From Bacillota bacterium (GTDB lineage: Bacteria > Bacillota > Clostridia > Oscillospirales > Ruminococcaceae): a stretch of DNA of 64,000 bases. Of the stretch, positions 26,671-35,525 are shown piece by piece; positions within the stretch are counted from its first letter, which is position 1, and each line of letters begins with the position of its first letter. The stretch is from positions 46,688 through 110,687 of the forward strand of contig JAEZTV010000019.1 of assembly GCA_023421245.1 (NCBI GenBank), read 5' to 3'. A model generated the notes under the pieces. It was given only the letters and a program-made list of their open reading frames with translations. It ran no database searches and was not told the DNA's origin. The translations under genes and the position numbers were made by a program.

Positions 26671-27180
26671 ATGCTGGTTTATATCGCGCTTCTTACGGCG
26701 GCCCTGCTTGTCGGTGCCGATCAACTAATTAAATACCTGGTGCTGGAGCATCTAACCAAGGTTTCCACGCTGCCGCTCATTCAGGATGTGCTGCACCTGA
26801 CCTATGTCGAAAACCGCGGCGCCGCGTTTGGGATGTTTCAAGGGCAAAGATGGATTTTGATCGGTGTAACAGGGCTTGTGCTTGCCGCAGCCGTTGTGTT
26901 TTTGCTCCGCGGCAAGATTACCGCGCGTACGATGATCTGGGCTATCGCGCTGATTATCTCGGGTGGCATCGGAAACCTTATCGACCGCATCTTCCGTGGC
27001 TTTGTAGTGGATTATGTGGACGTACGCCTAATCAATTTCTATGTCTTTAACCTTGCGGATGCCTGCGTATGCGTAGGCGTAGGCCTGGTTTTATTATACG
27101 TCCTGATTATCGAACCGTTGAAGATAAAGCGCGCAAAGGCAAGCGAACTCGGGGCTGGTGATGCCGGTGAGCAGAATTGA
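26671..27180 (+). CDS. lspA: Lipoprotein signal peptidase (signal peptidase II)
   Basis: Membrane aspartyl protease that removes signal peptides from prolipoproteins, such as the GHL10 and FMN-binding lipoproteins of this window. The 169-residue protein has four membrane helices. Conserved motifs are DQLIKYLV near the N terminus, VENRGAAFGMF, then GGIGNLIDRIFRGFVVDYVDV with the first catalytic Asp, and FNLADACVCVG with the second. The start is ATG 26671 behind TTTGGAGG. It overlaps the pseudouridine synthase gene, as in many Firmicutes. Confidence 0.97.
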   Translation: MLVYIALLTAALLVGADQLIKYLVLEHLTKVSTLPLIQDVLHLTYVENRGAAFGMFQGQRWILIGVTGLVLAAAVVFLLRGKITARTMIWAIALIISGGIGNLIDRIFRGFVVDYVDVRLINFYVFNLADACVCVGVGLVLLYVLIIEPLKIKRAKASELGAGDAGEQN

Positions 27181-28090
27181 GCGGTATCTGGTAACTGGAG
27201 AGCATGCACAGGCGCGGTTGGATGCCTTTTTGCGCACCATCGTGCCTGATTTATCGCGTTCTCAGGCGCAAAAGCTTATCGAAAAACAAATGGTTACCGT
27301 AAACGATACACAACAGGATAAAAACTACAAGCTGTGCGCCGACGATGTGGTTTCGGTCACCTTTTTTGACGCGGTTCCCCCAGTGGCGCAGCCCGAGGAT
27401 ATTCCGCTTGCCATCCTGTACGAAGATGAGGACCTCATTGTGGTGGATAAGCCAAAGGGCATGGTGGTGCATCCTGCCACAGGCAACTATTCCGGCACAT
27501 TGGTCAATGCCCTGCTGCACCACTGCGGCGACAGCCTGTCCGGCATTAACGGGATAGCGCGCCCGGGTATTGTTCACCGCATTGATAAGGATACCAGCGG
27601 CATCCTTATGGTGGCGAAGAACGACCGCGCGCACCGCTCGCTTGCCGCACAGATTAAGGAACATACCTTTATGCGGGAATACGAAGCGGTGGTGTATGGC
27701 AGTCTGCCGCATGATGCGGGTATAATTGAAGCGCCGATTGGCCGGCATCCCGTGCATCGCAAAAAGATGGCGGTAACCGAAAAAAACTCCAAATGCGCGC
27801 TGACACACTACTGTGTTCTTGCACGTTACCGCGGCTTTACCCATGTGGCCGTACGGTTGGAAACGGGCAGAACCCACCAAATTCGTGTTCATATGGCGCA
27901 CATTGGGCATCCCGTCGCGGGCGATACGGTATATGGTCCCGCAAAAGCTATTTTGGAGCTTGGCGGCCAGTGCCTGCACGCGAAGGTTCTTGGCTTTGAG
28001 CATCCCCGTACCGGCAGTTGGATGATGTTCGAAAGTGCTCTGCCCGCATATTTTACCGATTTTTTAGAAAAGCTAAGGCGCATGAGCTGA
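27161..28090 (+). CDS. RluA-family 23S rRNA pseudouridine synthase (RluD-like)
   Basis: Isomerises uridines in 23S rRNA. About 309 residues with an N-terminal S4 domain (ARLDAFLRTIVPDLSRSQAQKLIEKQMVTVN) and a catalytic domain with DEDLIVVDKPKGMVVHP, the catalytic Asp in HRIDKDTSGILMVAKN, and GRTHQIRVHMAHIGHPVAGD. Both domains fit the RluD/YlyB type, but the target position cannot be told from sequence alone. The start is ATG 27161, or GTG 27158; it overlaps lspA by about 20 bases, so translation is probably coupled. Confidence 0.94.
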   Translation: MPVSRIERYLVTGEHAQARLDAFLRTIVPDLSRSQAQKLIEKQMVTVNDTQQDKNYKLCADDVVSVTFFDAVPPVAQPEDIPLAILYEDEDLIVVDKPKGMVVHPATGNYSGTLVNALLHHCGDSLSGINGIARPGIVHRIDKDTSGILMVAKNDRAHRSLAAQIKEHTFMREYEAVVYGSLPHDAGIIEAPIGRHPVHRKKMAVTEKNSKCALTHYCVLARYRGFTHVAVRLETGRTHQIRVHMAHIGHPVAGDTVYGPAKAILELGGQCLHAKVLGFEHPRTGSWMMFESALPAYFTDFLEKLRRMS

Positions 28091-28187
28091 TACGTGCCTG
28101 CTGCAGCGGCACAACACAGTACGGTATAGATTTATCGCAGGCCCTCCCTTTATAGGGTATAAGGCCGGGAAGGTATGGAATTAATTC

Positions 28188-29003
28188 ATGGCAAAACGCA
28201 TCTCTGATTTCTTGCTTGTAACCGATTTAGACGACACCCTGCTTGACCACGATAAGGGGATACCCCAGCGCAATCTGCACGCAATCGAACGCTTTTGCAA
28301 GGCGGGCGGAAAGTTTACAATTGCTACCGGCAGAAGTGTCGAGTCCGCGCGCAGAATTGTAAACATGCTTGGCGTCACGGCCCCAGCGGTCGTTAACAAC
28401 GGCTCGATTGTATACGACTATGCAGCCGAAAAAATATTGACTCAGCATTTGCTGCCGCACAGCATCAAGCAGATTACATACGATCTGCTCGACCGTTTTC
28501 CTTCCGTAGGCGGCGAGGCTTTTTCGGGGAGAGACACTTATATTCTCCAGACCAACCACCATATTGATATGCACATTAAAATAGAACACTTCGAATATAT
28601 TCAGGCGCTGCGCGGCACAGACACCCCGGATTGGACTAAGGTTTTGTTTGCCGACAGCCCCGAGGTTATTCTTGAAATGAGCCGTTATGCTGCAACGCTG
28701 CAAGGGGTTGACGCGGAGTTTGTCATGTCTGCGCCAATCTATCTTGAGATATTGCCTAAGGGAGCCAACAAGGGCACCGGGCTTATGCGGCTTGCGGAGC
28801 AGATGGGTATCGCGCAGGAGAACACCGTCGCTGTAGGCGACTACTATAACGATGCCGAGATGATTTTGATGGCGGGTATTGGAGCGTTTGTGCAAAACGC
28901 ACCCGATGACCTGAAAGCAACTGCGGATATTATTGTCGGTCACTGCAACGATGGTGCGGTTGCCGATATCATTGAGCACATAGAAGCTCTATGCAGCGCG
29001 TAG
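28188..29003 (+). CDS. Cof-type HAD-superfamily phosphatase
   Basis: Haloacid-dehalogenase-like phosphatase of the Cof/class IIB group, 271 residues. Motif I is DLDDTLLDHD (near residue 14), motif II lies in FTIATGRS, the lysine of motif III in LPKGANKGTGL, and motif IV in VGDYYNDAEMI. Such enzymes hydrolyse sugar phosphates or nucleotide cofactors; the substrate is not predictable here. The split transketolase follows 74 bases downstream, so a sugar-phosphate substrate is conceivable but unproven. The start is ATG 28188 with no strong ribosome site. Confidence 0.9.
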   Translation: MAKRISDFLLVTDLDDTLLDHDKGIPQRNLHAIERFCKAGGKFTIATGRSVESARRIVNMLGVTAPAVVNNGSIVYDYAAEKILTQHLLPHSIKQITYDLLDRFPSVGGEAFSGRDTYILQTNHHIDMHIKIEHFEYIQALRGTDTPDWTKVLFADSPEVILEMSRYAATLQGVDAEFVMSAPIYLEILPKGANKGTGLMRLAEQMGIAQENTVAVGDYYNDAEMILMAGIGAFVQNAPDDLKATADIIVGHCNDGAVADIIEHIEALCSA

Positions 29004-29077
29004 TACAATCAAGGGGAAGCCGTTATACTGCACAGATGCGGCAAACATATATGAACATAACGGAGGTAGACAAACAA

Positions 29078-29920
29078 ATGGATGTAAGCAACAAACTCAG
29101 GCTAAAAAAGCTTGCCTGCCAGGTAAGAATGGGCGCGATTGAAGGAACCTTTCACGCAAAAAGCGGACACCCCGGCGGATCCCTTTCGATTGCGGATGTG
29201 CTGACCTATCTCTACTTTGAGGAGTTGAACATCGACCCCCAAAACCCCCAAAAGCCGGACCGTGACCGTTTTGTATTATCTAAGGGGCATTGCGCACCCG
29301 GATTGTATGCGGCCCTTGCGTTGCGCGGCTTCTTTAGCATGGACGAGATTAAACGCCTGAGAAAACCGCACGCAATGCTGCAGGGGCATCCTGAGATGAA
29401 GGGCACCCCCGGCGTTGATATGACTACAGGCTCACTAGGGCAGGGCATTTCGGCGGCATGCGGCATGGCAATTTCGGCAAAGATGTTCGGCGACAGCTAC
29501 CGTGTATATGCGGCACTTGGCGACGGCGAGTTGCAGGAGGGTCAGGTATGGGAGGCGCTTATGCTTTCGTCCCACAGAAAGCTTGATAACCTGTGCGTTT
29601 TTGTAGATAACAACAACCTTCAGATTGACGGAACGGTGGAGGAGGTTTGCTCCCCCTATCCAATCCCCGATAAGTTTAGAGCCTTCGGATTTCATGTGAT
29701 AGAGATTAGCGGCCACTGCTTTGACCAGATTGACAGCGCGGTAAAAGAGGCAAAAACCATCACCGGCAAGCCGACTGCTATCATCTGCACCTCTGTCAAG
29801 GGCAAGGGCGTATCCTTTATGGAAAACAACGTGAATTGGCACGGTACCGCACCGAACGCCGAGCAATATGAGCAGGCGATGGGCGAGCTTCGGGCAGCAC
29901 TTGCCGCCCTTGAGGCGTAA
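29078..29920 (+). CDS. Transketolase, N-terminal subunit
   Basis: Thiamine-diphosphate-binding half of a two-gene transketolase, 280 residues. It carries HAKSGHPGGSLS at the N terminus, SKGHCAPGLYAAL, and the ThDP/Mg motif GDGELQEGQVWEA leading to NNNLQIDGTVEE. The pentose-phosphate reaction is two-carbon transfer between ketose and aldose phosphates. Split transketolases are standard in many Clostridia and archaea. The start is ATG 29078 behind CGGAGG; an in-frame open stretch to 28991 overlaps the HAD gene and has no ribosome site. The partner follows after 46 bases. Confidence 0.96.
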   Translation: MDVSNKLRLKKLACQVRMGAIEGTFHAKSGHPGGSLSIADVLTYLYFEELNIDPQNPQKPDRDRFVLSKGHCAPGLYAALALRGFFSMDEIKRLRKPHAMLQGHPEMKGTPGVDMTTGSLGQGISAACGMAISAKMFGDSYRVYAALGDGELQEGQVWEALMLSSHRKLDNLCVFVDNNNLQIDGTVEEVCSPYPIPDKFRAFGFHVIEISGHCFDQIDSAVKEAKTITGKPTAIICTSVKGKGVSFMENNVNWHGTAPNAEQYEQAMGELRAALAALEA

Positions 29921-29966
29921 ATGGCAAGCCTAGCCACATTTATAACAGCAGAATGGAGAGAATACG

Positions 29967-30914
29967 ATGGCTGACGTAATCAAGAAGGCAACCAGAGACA
30001 GCTATGGCGAGGCACTTGCCGCGCTTTCTGAAATAAGAAATGATTTGGTGGTGCTTGATGCCGACCTTGCAATGGCAACCAAAACCATCACCTTTAAAAA
30101 GAAATGCCCTGAGCGGTTTGTAGATTGCGGCATCGCAGAATCGAACATGATGGGCGTTGCGGCGGGTCTTGCAACTACCGGTAAGGTAGTGTTTGCAAGC
30201 ACCTTTGCAATGTTTGCGGCAGGGCGTGCGTTTGAACAGGTACGCAACTCGATTGGGTATCCGCACCTGAATGTGAAAATTGGCGCAACACACGCAGGCA
30301 TTTCGGTGGGTGAGGACGGTGCAACGCACCAGTGCAATGAGGATATTGCGCTTATGCGCACCATCCCGGGCATGACCATCATCAACCCCGCCGATGATAT
30401 CGAGGCAAAGGCGGCAGTGTATGCGGCGGTAGAGCATAACGGACCGGTTTATCTGCGCTTTGGCAGGCTGCCGGTACCGGTAATCAATACTAATCCCGAT
30501 TACCGTTTTGAGCTTGGCAAAGGTGTTACCCTGCGCGACGGTAAGGACCTTACCCTTGTGGCGACCGGACTGTTGGTGGGCGAGGCGCTTGCGGCGGCCC
30601 AGACACTTGCCGAGAGCGGCATTGACGCACGGGTAATTAATATCCACACCATCAAGCCAATCGACAAAGATTTACTCATTCAGGCAGCGCGGGAGACGGG
30701 CGCAATCCTTACCGCAGAGGAGCACAACATTATCGGTGGTCTGGGCGGCATGGTTGCCGAGGTGCTGGGCGAAAACTGTCCGGTACCCATGCTGCGTGTC
30801 GGTATTAACGACGAATTCGGTACCTCCGGCCCTGCGGTCGATCTGCTCAAGGAGTTTGGCCTTAGCGCCGAAAACCTTGTGGTCAAGGCTAAGGAGCTGC
30901 TTGCAAAGAAGTAA
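29967..30914 (+). CDS. Transketolase, C-terminal subunit
   Basis: Pyrimidine-binding and C-terminal half of the split transketolase, 315 residues. Motifs include RFVDCGIAESNMMGVAAGLA, with the Glu that activates thiamine, ASTFAMFAAGRAFEQVRN, GEDGATHQCNEDIALMRTIPG and the C-terminal fold with TAEEHNIIGGLGG. The start is ATG 29967 behind GGAGAG. It must pair with the product of 29078-29920 to be active. A hairpin at 30998-31038 closes the operon. Confidence 0.96.
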   Translation: MADVIKKATRDSYGEALAALSEIRNDLVVLDADLAMATKTITFKKKCPERFVDCGIAESNMMGVAAGLATTGKVVFASTFAMFAAGRAFEQVRNSIGYPHLNVKIGATHAGISVGEDGATHQCNEDIALMRTIPGMTIINPADDIEAKAAVYAAVEHNGPVYLRFGRLPVPVINTNPDYRFELGKGVTLRDGKDLTLVATGLLVGEALAAAQTLAESGIDARVINIHTIKPIDKDLLIQAARETGAILTAEEHNIIGGLGGMVAEVLGENCPVPMLRVGINDEFGTSGPAVDLLKEFGLSAENLVVKAKELLAKK

Positions 30915-30997
30915 AGCACAGGCTTTTGCCGCCAAAACGGCGGATATAACCGGGGCATCTGCCTACAGCAAATGCGCCCGTCGTTCGTTTAACTAAA

Positions 30998-31040
30998 ATA
31001 AAGCAGTATCGCTGCCGTGTGAAGCGATACTGCTTTATTG
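30998..31040 (+). terminator. Terminator after the transketolase genes
   Basis: ATAAAGCAGTATCGCT (30998-31013) pairs with AGCGATACTGCTTTAT (31023-31038). The stem is symmetric with short A/T flanks, so it could serve both strands, including the leftward ORF ending at 31079. Confidence 0.75.
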
Positions 31041-31078
31041 CATCTCCGCGCTGCGGCGGGATAAAAAAGGCATTAGTC

Positions 31079-31288
31079 TTAATCCTGTCTGTTTTCTGTA
31101 GGGCGATTTTTCTGCCTTTGCTTCCTTTGCATAAACTCTGCCGCTATCTCAACGTCATTGTCCGAAAGGATGGGGGCTATGTTTTCGCCTTTATGCAGTC
31201 TGCCCTTGTGTGTGATTGACCGCAGCGGAGAACTCCCAAACAATGTCCCGGTATCGCGGCCCGCCCTGTCTTTCTCATTTCCTTGCAT
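31079..31288 (-). CDS. Small hydrophilic hypothetical protein
   Basis: Leftward reading frame of about 69 residues starting MQGNEKDRAGRDTG and ending in a Lys/Arg/Gln-rich tail. I do not recognise it. In favour: GGTGAT just before the ATG, with AAGGG further off, a hydrophilic composition with a helix-like middle (DNDVEIAAEFMQRK), and a bidirectional hairpin after its stop. Against: it is short, and a longer start at 31315 is possible. No membrane segment is visible. Confidence 0.35.
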   Translation of the reverse strand: MQGNEKDRAGRDTGTLFGSSPLRSITHKGRLHKGENIAPILSDNDVEIAAEFMQRKQRQKNRPTENRQD

Positions 31289-31523
31289 GATATCACCATA
31301 CCCTTCTGTTTTCATCCATGAATTTGCTTACCGCCGCGGCGAAAACCGCAGACGGTATGAAATGCATCCCACTGCGGCAGCGCCGTTTTGCGGTGGGGTA
31401 AATACGACACTCTCATGAAGACCTTTAAAAAGACCATGCGCTCAAGTTTTTTGTCCGATAGTTTAGGGCTTTGTAGCCAAAGCAGGTTTGCGAGGTAGAT
31501 AAAACCCGTGCTTCAAGCGGAAT

Positions 31524-31946
31524 TTACAAAAAGCTTCTAAGCTTGTCTGTAAACTCGTTTTCAGATTCTACCACCTTTTCGCAGAACATAAAAACGCGTT
31601 CTGAGCAGCCCTCGTCGTTACTGATGCGCCGGAGAATACCGATGATTTCGGCAGTGGCACTGATGATCAAAAGCTCCGCCGCCTTTTGCGTACTGAGCGG
31701 AAATGCTTCTACGTTCAGACGGTTTTTCTGTGCGTTGTTACGGCTGGGGGCTGCATCGGGGCACAAGCGTGCAAGAAACACCTTGCAACGCCGTAGTATC
31801 TGCCGGTTCGTTCGCAGCTCATTGGCAAGCACGTATGCAAAAGCAGGGGAGATATCCTGCTTAAGCATACGGCTGACGTTCTTAACGCGCAGTCTGCTCG
31901 CGTACTGAATAAATTGCAAAACCTCGCAATCGTTATTTATCCGCAT
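31524..31946 (-). CDS. Hypothetical helical protein
   Basis: Leftward frame of 140 residues with a natural-looking composition: mostly helical, with KNVSRMLKQDISPAFAYVLANELRTNRQILRRC and AAELLIISATAEIIGILRRI. I do not recognise the family, and there is no signal peptide or clear metal-binding motif. The ribosome site is weak (GGAAG about 15 bases upstream). The antisense frame of similar length on the plus strand is much less protein-like. It lies alone between the transketolase terminator and the patatin gene. Expression is uncertain. Confidence 0.5.
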   Translation of the reverse strand: MRINNDCEVLQFIQYASRLRVKNVSRMLKQDISPAFAYVLANELRTNRQILRRCKVFLARLCPDAAPSRNNAQKNRLNVEAFPLSTQKAAELLIISATAEIIGILRRISNDEGCSERVFMFCEKVVESENEFTDKLRSFL

Positions 31947-32154
31947 TGCACCACTTCGTCTTCCGTGCGCAGTGTAAAGCTGCCCATTTCAACCGCCCCC
32001 AATATTTTTGTGAATGCAGTACTTTACCATTTTACAGCCGCGTGCCGTAAAGCCGCCGAGAAAATTGTACGTTTTGTAAACTGCAAACTGAAAACATTTT
32101 CAGTCGCACAGATTTCAGCGCGGCCCGCATTGCGTGCGCAAGGTTTTTCCTGCC
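31947..32154. other. Non-coding stretch
   Basis: About 200 bases between the leftward hypothetical gene and the hairpin at 32155. I see no gene; it presumably holds the promoter of the leftward gene. Confidence 0.35.
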
Positions 32155-32224
32155 GCACTGGAAACAAGTCTTTGTTTCCAGTGCGATTGACGATACATAC
32201 TGCTGCAGTCAAATCCGCAATCGG
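32155..32224 (+). promoter_or_regulatory. Hairpin, copy 3 of a recurrent element
   Basis: GCACTGGAAACA (32155-32166) and TGTTTCCAGTGC (32173-32184) form a perfect stem around AGTCTT, and AATCCGCAATCGG follows at 32212-32224. It lies about 195 bases before the patatin gene and upstream of that gene's best promoter, unlike copy 1. Confidence 0.5.
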
Positions 32225-32319
32225 TAAGCTTTATCTTCCGTTTAAAACATTTGAACATCGTTCATTCAAGCCAATACTAGTTTTAGCTGCAATGGGGAAA
32301 CTATTCTTCCAAAAAACGA

Positions 32320-32348
32320 TTGTTTCTTTTGGCGTGGTTGGATATAAT
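32320..32348 (+). promoter_or_regulatory. Promoter of the patatin-like gene
   Basis: TTGTTT (32320-32325), 17-base spacer, TATAAT (32343-32348), 31 bases before the GTG start. Confidence 0.7.
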
Positions 32349-32378
32349 TTAAATAGCTAGTTGAATATGAAAGGGTAG

Positions 32379-33740
32379 GTGGTTTACATAAAACGTGCAG
32401 TTGTATTGGGCGGCGGCGGTGCGCGCGGCTCATACGAGGTGGGCGTGTGGAAGGCCCTGCGTGAGATGGATATGGATATACACATCGTAACAGGAACCTC
32501 TGTGGGCGCCATTAACGGCGCAATCATTGCGCAGGGGGATATGGATAACGCCTACCACCTATGGGAGCAGATTGATACCGCGCAGATTCTTGATTTTGAC
32601 GGCGTGCAGAACACCGATACGGTGGAAGGTATGCTGGCGACGCTCAATTCACTTGCCCGAGAGGCGTTTCGCACAAAGGGCGTTAGCAGCACACCGCTTA
32701 TCAAGCTGCTGCACGAGGTGATTGACGAGGATAAGATTCGTGCCTCCGATGTACGGTTTGGCCTGGTTGCGCTTGAAGTGCCCGCAATGAAGCCGCATGA
32801 GCTGCTGATTGATGAGATACCGCGCGGGGAATTGGTGGATTATATTGCGGCGAGCTCGGCCTGCTTTCCCGCCATGCACAGCTACGAGATTGATGGGCGG
32901 CTGTTCATTGATGGTGCGTATTACGACAATATGCCGGCAAGGCTTGCCATCCGCGGCGGCGCAACCGAGATTGTGGCGGTGGATCTGCACACCCCGGGTA
33001 TCCTGCATCGCTCACATCTTAAAGCGGTGCCGAGCGAACTGATAGAGCCGCGCTGGGATCTGGGCGCGTTGCTGGTGTTTGACGGCAACCGTGCCAAGCG
33101 TAATATTGCGCTTGGATACAATGAATGCATGAAGCAGTTTAAGCGCCTTGACGGCGACAAATACACCTTTTGTAAGGGGGAAACGCATAAAAACGCGTTG
33201 CAGCTCTATTCGCTGTTTCGTGCCTTCTTTGCACGTATGAGTATTGATATCGACGCCAAAACGCAGCGCTCTATACCGGATAGCTTAGATACCGTACCTG
33301 AATATCTTGCAAAATATGCGGTGCTGCGCGTGGTAAAAAAACGGTGGGGCAGCCGTGAGATTAGTTCGGCAGAGGTTGTTACGACAGCCGCCGAGGCGGC
33401 GGGGGAGATATTGGAGATCAGCCCGCTTGAGGTTTATACCTTTGAAACCTTTAACCTGCGTGTGATGAACCATGCGGTGCGTATGGCAAAGTTGCCGTAC
33501 GCGGAGCTTGGGTTGGAGGTAGGACCTGCGCTTTCGGTGCGCGAAAGCATTGCATCCATCACCAAAACGGTATCGCCAATCTCGGCACGCAACCGCATGA
33601 TGTATATACTTTCCTACCTGTCCGATTACGAAAAGCTTATGGAGAACAGGCGCTCCATCTCATTGCTGGCGGCAGCCCTGCCTGAGGAGTTTATGGCGGC
33701 GCTTTATATCATTGCGCTTGGCAGTATTATTAAGATTTAA
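32379..33740 (+). CDS. Patatin-like phospholipase family protein
   Basis: Predicted lipid acyl hydrolase with a Ser-Asp dyad. The 453-residue protein opens with the oxyanion-hole motif GGGGARG (residues 11-17), has the nucleophile Ser41 in GTSVG, and the Asp178 in DGAYYDN (the DGA motif), all within the first 200 residues. The C-terminal half is less conserved and has no membrane helix, so it is probably cytoplasmic or peripheral. The substrate is unknown. The start is GTG 32379 behind GAAAGGG. It is monocistronic by the look of its own promoter and the hairpins after it. Confidence 0.93.
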   Translation: MVYIKRAVVLGGGGARGSYEVGVWKALREMDMDIHIVTGTSVGAINGAIIAQGDMDNAYHLWEQIDTAQILDFDGVQNTDTVEGMLATLNSLAREAFRTKGVSSTPLIKLLHEVIDEDKIRASDVRFGLVALEVPAMKPHELLIDEIPRGELVDYIAASSACFPAMHSYEIDGRLFIDGAYYDNMPARLAIRGGATEIVAVDLHTPGILHRSHLKAVPSELIEPRWDLGALLVFDGNRAKRNIALGYNECMKQFKRLDGDKYTFCKGETHKNALQLYSLFRAFFARMSIDIDAKTQRSIPDSLDTVPEYLAKYAVLRVVKKRWGSREISSAEVVTTAAEAAGEILEISPLEVYTFETFNLRVMNHAVRMAKLPYAELGLEVGPALSVRESIASITKTVSPISARNRMMYILSYLSDYEKLMENRRSISLLAAALPEEFMAALYIIALGSIIKI

Positions 33741-33777
33741 AGTGCGGGGATAGATTTAAGCCGCGCGCATAACAAAA

Positions 33778-33859
33778 GCCGCCCATCTGGGCGGCTGCAA
33801 AAATAAGCGAAAATAACCGGCATCGGGAGCACATGGTTGCCCTCGATGCCGGTTATTTT
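33778..33859. terminator. Two adjacent hairpins between convergent genes
   Basis: AGCCGCCC/GGGCGGCT (33778-33797) is followed by T-rich sequence on the minus strand. AAAATAACCGGCATCG (33810-33825) pairs with CGATGCCGGTTATTTT (33844-33859) and has T-rich ends on both strands. Together they can stop transcription from both sides. Confidence 0.8.
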
Positions 33860-33906
33860 AATTTGTATGCTTGGCATGTGCCGCGCAGTAGCCGCGCGAT
33901 GGGAAG

Positions 33907-34191
33907 CTACCTGCTTTCAGACCAAAACTCGCGGATGGCAGACGCCGGTATTTGCGGCATTTCATGATTAACCTCGTGCCCTGCACCCTTCACGATACGC
34001 AGTGCAGCGGTTGGGATATACTCCGCCAGCTTGCGAGCCGCTTTTTTGTTGATGCTATCCTTTTTGCCGCACACAATATACCGCACAACTTCCCCCCCCA
34101 TGGTGAATTTATGCTGATTCAAGACGGCGATATAGCGTTCTTGTTGCCCCTTGCTTGTAATATGCGGATAAATAGAAGTTCGGATGGCTTG
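33907..34191 (-). pseudogene. C-terminal remnant of an alpha/beta hydrolase
   Basis: The leftward frame encodes what looks like only the last third of an alpha/beta-hydrolase: VRYIVCGKKDSINKKAARKLAE, then the catalytic-His region IVKGAGHEVNHEMP. The lid, nucleophile elbow (GxSxG) and N-terminal strands are missing. The frame is open back to a TGA at 34192-34194, and the only start candidate is TTG 34122 without a ribosome site. The intact DUF3781 gene lies immediately upstream, so the 5' part has probably been deleted or replaced. Confidence 0.65.
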
Positions 34192-34225
34192 TCAAACCCG
34201 AATTTGTTTTGCCGTCTCAAATCTA

Positions 34226-34477
34226 TTATATCAGCCTATGCGCGGTGATAATGGTATAGCTATACGCATTCACCGTTATTTCGCACGCATCTATTCGCAC
34301 ATACCAGTTCTTACCCCTTCTTAATATCGCAGCATCGGGTTTTTGCATTCTATCGCGGCACCACCCGACGACATCGTCAACATCAAGAGAGAGATTCCTC
34401 TTAATTCGATCAACGCCAAGCTTTGTTGTGTGTAACTTATCCAACTGCTGTATCAGTTCATGCTGCTTATCACTCAT
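34226..34477 (-). CDS. DUF3781 family protein
   Basis: An 83-residue protein with the pattern typical of DUF3781: LDKLHTTKLGVDRIKRNLSL, DDVVGWCRDRM and NWYVRIDACEITVNAYSYTIITAH. The family is common as a small stand-alone gene in Clostridia, and its function is unknown to me. The start is ATG 34477 with only a weak purine-rich ribosome site. It lies just upstream of the hydrolase remnant and downstream of the dehydrogenase gene on the same strand. Confidence 0.8.
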   Translation of the reverse strand: MSDKQHELIQQLDKLHTTKLGVDRIKRNLSLDVDDVVGWCRDRMQKPDAAILRRGKNWYVRIDACEITVNAYSYTIITAHRLI

Positions 34478-34560
34478 TCGTTTTACCGCTTATGAACCCT
34501 TCATTTTATTGTGGTTACGCCTGTATGATGGGCGAGGCATACTATACAAATAGTGCTTTA

Positions 34561-35508
34561 TCAGGGGTTTACAACATTAATAGGGTTGCCCGCAAGAAAC
34601 GCGGCAAGGTTTTGCGCCACAAGTTCTACCAGTCGGGCGCGTGTCTCGACGGGTGCCCATGCAATGTGCGGTGTTATGATACAGTTCTTTGCGGTAAACA
34701 GGGGATTATCTTCCCGAATCGGTTCTTTGCTAACAACATCCAATGCGGCGCCTGCAATATTCCCGCTGTTAAGAGCCAGAGCAAGTGCTGTTTCGTCAAC
34801 AATCGGTCCGCGCGCGGTGTTGATAAAAAACGCGCCGAGTTTCATCCGTGCAATATGCTCCGCCGAAATCAGGCCGCGCGTCTGGTCATTTAGCGGCAGA
34901 TGAACCGATACCACATCGCTCTCGGCAAGCAGCTCTTCAAGCGAAACAAAGCGTGCCGGTGCGTCTTTTGGTGTGCGGTTATATGCCAGCACCTTCATGC
35001 CGAAGGCGTGTGCAAGGCCTGCCACCGCGCTGCCGATGCTGCCGTAGCCGATAATACCCATCGTCTTGCCCGCAAGCTCGATTATGGGAAAACTCCACAT
35101 CGCGCGCACGCCGTCACGCTGCCACGCGCCGGAGCGAACCGCCGTATTAAAATCGCCCACATGCATCGCAAGCTCAAGTACAAGCGCAAAGGTCATCTGC
35201 GCCACCGCCGCCGAGGAATAATCGGGCACGTTGGATACCACAATACCAAGGCGCTTTGCCGCCGCCACATCCACCTGATTATACCCGGTGGAAAAGCAGC
35301 CAATCCACTTAAGCCGCACGGCCTGCGCCAGTACCGGTGCGCGCAGTGGAATACGGTTTGTCATTACCGCATCGGCATCCCGGATGCGCGCGGCAATCAG
35401 CTCCTCCGGCGTGTCATCATACAGGATGGTTTCACCCAATACTTCGATTGGCGCAAAGCTTATATCGTTGTTGCTGATGGCAGAAGCATCAAGTATCACC
35501 AATTTCAT
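34561..35508 (-). CDS. D-2-hydroxyacid dehydrogenase (glycerate/hydroxypyruvate type)
   Basis: NAD-dependent reductase of 2-oxoacids, 315 residues. The Rossmann motif is GIIGYGSIGSAVA. The catalytic triad is Arg in NTARGPIVDE, Glu in SKEPIREDNP and His in ITPHIAWAP. The substrate-side motif GCFSTGYNQVD fits the glycerate/hydroxypyruvate-like group, but lactate or other 2-oxoacids cannot be excluded. The start is ATG 35508 behind GTGGGG. It follows the Gx transporter gene by 17 bases on the same strand, so it is probably the last gene of the apbE transcript. Confidence 0.92.
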   Translation of the reverse strand: MKLVILDASAISNNDISFAPIEVLGETILYDDTPEELIAARIRDADAVMTNRIPLRAPVLAQAVRLKWIGCFSTGYNQVDVAAAKRLGIVVSNVPDYSSAAVAQMTFALVLELAMHVGDFNTAVRSGAWQRDGVRAMWSFPIIELAGKTMGIIGYGSIGSAVAGLAHAFGMKVLAYNRTPKDAPARFVSLEELLAESDVVSVHLPLNDQTRGLISAEHIARMKLGAFFINTARGPIVDETALALALNSGNIAGAALDVVSKEPIREDNPLFTAKNCIITPHIAWAPVETRARLVELVAQNLAAFLAGNPINVVNP

Positions 35509-35525
35509 TTGTTTCCCCACTTTTC

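Noticed and set aside
29078..30914. Frameshifted transketolase
   Set aside because: Both halves have their own ribosome sites and starts and correspond to the known two-subunit transketolase of Clostridia.
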